A stretch of 7,984 nucleotides of DNA, taken from assembly GCA_003136295.1 (NCBI GenBank), contig PLDZ01000129.1, forward strand, positions 1 to 7,984. Direction: 5' to 3'. The translations under genes and the position numbers were made by a program. The notes under the pieces were generated by a model, which worked only from the letters and a program-made list of their open reading frames with translations, was not told the origin of the DNA and did not search any database. Every line of letters begins with the position of its first letter. The stretch's first letter is position 1. Positions 6,499 through 7,984 of the stretch are shown here, piece by piece. Source of the DNA: Candidatus Dormiibacterota bacterium (GTDB lineage: Bacteria; Chloroflexota; Dormibacteria; Aeolococcales; Aeolococcaceae).

Positions 6499-6893
6499 GC
6501 CTCGTCGATCAGCGGGCTCGAGAGGATGAAGTCTGCGGTCGCGCGGTTGCATGCCATCGGGATGTTGTGCACCACTGCGATGCGAAGGAGCGCCTTGACG
6601 TCGACGTCGTGCGGATGTGGTTCGAGCGGATCCCAGAAGAAGATGATCACGTCGATCCGCCCTTCGGCGATCGCCGCCCCCACCTGCTGATCGCCACCGA
6701 GCGGGCCGGTGAGAAACCGATGGACGGGTAGGCCCAACTCGTCTGCCACCATGGAGCCAGTGGTGCCGGTGCCGAGCAGGTCGTGGCGCGCGAGCGTGTC
6801 GCGGTTGAAGCGCGCCCACTCGAGCATGTCCGCTTTCTTGTTGTCGTGAGCGATCAGCACGATCTGCTTTCGCCTCGGGCCTGAACGTGGCAC
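6450..6893 (-). CDS. mgsA: Methylglyoxal synthase
   Basis: This 147-residue cytoplasmic enzyme converts dihydroxyacetone phosphate to methylglyoxal and phosphate, a glycolytic bypass used when sugar phosphates build up. Family motifs align well with the E. coli enzyme (152 residues): IAHDNKK near 14, GTGTTG (41-46), GPLGGDQQVGA (63-73) with the catalytic aspartate at D68, FFWDPL (85-90), PHDVDVKALLR (94-104) with H95 matching the active-site histidine, and the CNRATADFI block (115-123). The start is GTG 6893-6891, with GGGAGG at 6905-6900 and 6 nt spacing. The operator copy lies 34 nt upstream. The gene is convergent with the GntR gene and the coding ends overlap by 49 bp. It lacks the C-terminal tail of the E. 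coli protein. Identification is very secure. Confidence 0.96.
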   Translation of the reverse strand: MPRSGPRRKQIVLIAHDNKKADMLEWARFNRDTLARHDLLGTGTTGSMVADELGLPVHRFLTGPLGGDQQVGAAIAEGRIDVIIFFWDPLEPHPHDVDVKALLRIAVVHNIPMACNRATADFILSSPLIDEAYPRSLDALGVTTPTV

Positions 6894-6927
6894 GGTTCGC
6901 CTCCCGCTGAGCTGCTGCGAGTCCTCT

Positions 6928-6943
6928 AAGATTGTAGCACAAT
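6928..6943. promoter_or_regulatory. GntR/FadR-type operator, copy 2 (upstream of mgsA)
   Basis: AAGATTGTAGCACAAT is the exact reverse complement of 5541-5556, so relative to mgsA it reads in the same direction as copy 1 does to its gene: palindrome, then CTT, then leader and start. The TACAAT hexamer on the minus strand (6936-6931) lies 37 nt before the mgsA GTG. The 16-base identity within one short region is unlikely to be chance in GC-rich DNA. Confidence 0.7.
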
Positions 6944-7003
6944 CTGACCTGGACGCCCCCGGGCAAGCGCGGCGTCGCGTGGCCGGGCAGCCCTGCCAGA
7001 CTC

Positions 7004-7014
7004 AGGAGGTGATC
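7004..7014 (+). promoter_or_regulatory. Full-length Shine-Dalgarno of the MFS gene
   Basis: AGGAGGTGATC is complementary to the 16S rRNA anti-Shine-Dalgarno over 11 bases. It precedes the MFS frame, yet no ATG, GTG or TTG follows in that frame at a usable distance. It also contains a GTG (7009) that opens only a six-codon frame ending at TAG 7027-7029. The remaining intergenic DNA (6944-7003) shows no gene. Confidence 0.6.
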
Positions 7015-7025
7015 GAGGCGGCGTT

Positions 7026-7984
7026 ATAGCCACGACCAGCGACACGGCGCGCACCGTCACCCCCGCTCGGGGCACGCGCGGCGACGGCTACAAATGGGTC
7101 GCGCTCTCCAACACGACGGTCGGGGTCCTGCTTGCCACCATCGACGCCTCGATCATGCTCATCGCGATGCCCGACATCTTTCGGGGCATCGGTCTGAATC
7201 CCCTTGACCCGGCGAACAGCTTCTATCTCCTCTGGATGATCCTCGGCTTCCTCATTGTCAGCAGCGTGCTGGTGGTCGGACTGGGGCGGCTCGGCGACAT
7301 CGTCGGTCGAGTGCGTATCTACAATCTCGGGTTCGTCATCTACACAGGGGCATCGCTGCTCCTCACGATCGACTGGATGACCGGAGCATCGGGTGCGATC
7401 TGGTTGATGGTGTTCCGGGTGGTGCAGGGCATCGGTGCCGCCTGCCTCATCGGCAACTCGGCGGCGATCCTCACCGATGCCTTCCCGATCAACCAGCGCG
7501 GGCTCGCTCTTGGAATCAACAACATCGCCGGCATCAGCGGCGTGTTCATCGGGCTCGTGCTTGGCGGCCTGCTTGCACCGATCAACTGGCGGCTGGTGTT
7601 TCTCGTCTCGGTCCCGTTCGGTCTCTTCGGCACCGTCTGGGCGTAGCTCAAGCTGCAGGAGCGCGGGGTTCGGCGACGTGTCCCGATCGACTGGCTGGGC
7701 AACCTCACCTTCGCGATCGGTCTCATCCTGGTGATGATCGGCATCACCTACGGAATCGAGCCCTACGGGTCCGATCCGATGGGATGGACGAGCCCCCTTG
7801 TGCTTTCGGCACTCGTGCTCGGCGCGGCATTTCTCACGGCATTTGCGCTGGTCGAAGGCCGAGTCGAGAACCCGATGTTCCGTCTCGGCCTCTTCCGGAT
7901 ACGCGCGTTTACGTTCGGCACGCTCTCGAGCTTCCTCGCTGCGGTCGGCCGCGGGGGCTTGATGTTCATGCTGATCATCTGGCT
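7026..7984 (+). pseudogene. DHA2-type (EmrB/QacA) MFS transporter with internal stop and no normal start; runs off the right edge
   Basis: The reading frame from ATA 7026 gives a typical N-terminus (ATTSDTARTV, then KWVALSNTTVGVLLATIDAS), several transmembrane helices, the MFS loop motif GRLGDIVGRVR (residues 87-97) after helix 2, and a glycine-rich motif-C-like stretch (GISGVFIGLVLGG, 169-181). This is the 14-helix DHA2 group, mostly proton-driven drug or metabolite exporters. The frame is cut by TAG at 7644-7646, right after GLFGTVWA, but continues in the same frame with clearly homologous sequence (KLQERGV, IDWLGNLTFAIGLI, NPMFRLGLFRIRAFTFGTL, GRGGLMFMLIIW) to the window end. From memory, relatives have WAYLKLR here, so the stop would replace a Tyr codon. 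No ATG/GTG/TTG starts the frame before ATG 7155, which would lose half of helix 1. Two lesions suggest a pseudogene; sequencing error or ATA initiation remain possible. Confidence 0.75.

Noticed and set aside
6894..6930. Ribosome-binding-site hairpin in the mgsA leader like the one before the small gene
   Set aside because: Only a broken CTC..GC/GC..GAG pairing with a bulge can be drawn; too weak to call.
7009..7029. Six-codon peptide frame from GTG 7009 as a leader-peptide gene
   Set aside because: No independent ribosome-binding site and no regulatory codon run; more likely an accident of the Shine-Dalgarno sequence.
1..7984. tRNA, rRNA, CRISPR array, insertion sequence or attachment site
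   Set aside because: No clover-leaf, repeat-spacer pattern, transposase motif or terminal inverted repeats were seen on either strand.

Overview
The window is GC-rich DNA, most likely from an actinobacterium or close relative. The signs are the strong GC bias at third codon positions, GTG and TTG starts, a lipoprotein-type sugar-binding protein, a long CUT1 permease and a MsmK/UgpC-type ATPase. Genus cannot be told. Unusually AT-rich short elements stand out against this background and mark regulatory sites.

Layout. (1) Positions 1-335 (minus) hold the C-terminal part of a protein resembling class I SAM-dependent methyltransferases; its 5' end lies inside the window and lacks room for the SAM-binding half, so it looks like a truncated remnant. 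(2) Positions 384-415 are a perfect 12-bp hairpin, probably the terminator of the next gene. (3) Positions 439-1824 (minus) encode a sugar-binding lipoprotein. (4) Positions 1825-2011 are a divergent promoter region with operator-like sites. (5) Positions 2012-5521 (plus) are a tight three-gene operon: permease 1 (with a large extracellular insertion), permease 2 and the ATPase. Together with the binding protein this is a complete CUT1 carbohydrate importer. (6) Positions 5541-6943 form a small regulatory module: a 52-residue double-CxxC protein, a GntR/FCD regulator, and a convergent methylglyoxal synthase (mgsA) whose 3' end overlaps the regulator by 49 bp. Identical 16-bp elements centred on the palindrome ATTGT-GCT-ACAAT sit in front of both outward transcription units. 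(7) From 7026 to the window end is a DHA2-type (EmrB/QacA) MFS transporter gene with no usual start codon and an in-frame TAG, probably a pseudogene.

How they fit. The importer would bring in a sugar or oligosaccharide. mgsA diverts dihydroxyacetone phosphate to methylglyoxal when sugar phosphates accumulate, so its position beside an importer suggests control of sugar overflow. The FCD regulator is the obvious candidate to bind the twin operators, giving autoregulation plus control of mgsA. The importer promoter region does not contain this operator and instead carries ACCGGT-centred and TGTACTC-repeat elements, so it is probably under another regulator not encoded here. The most interesting part is the 5541-6943 module: twin operators, a cysteine-rich microprotein with a hairpin over its ribosome-binding site, an FCD regulator and mgsA.
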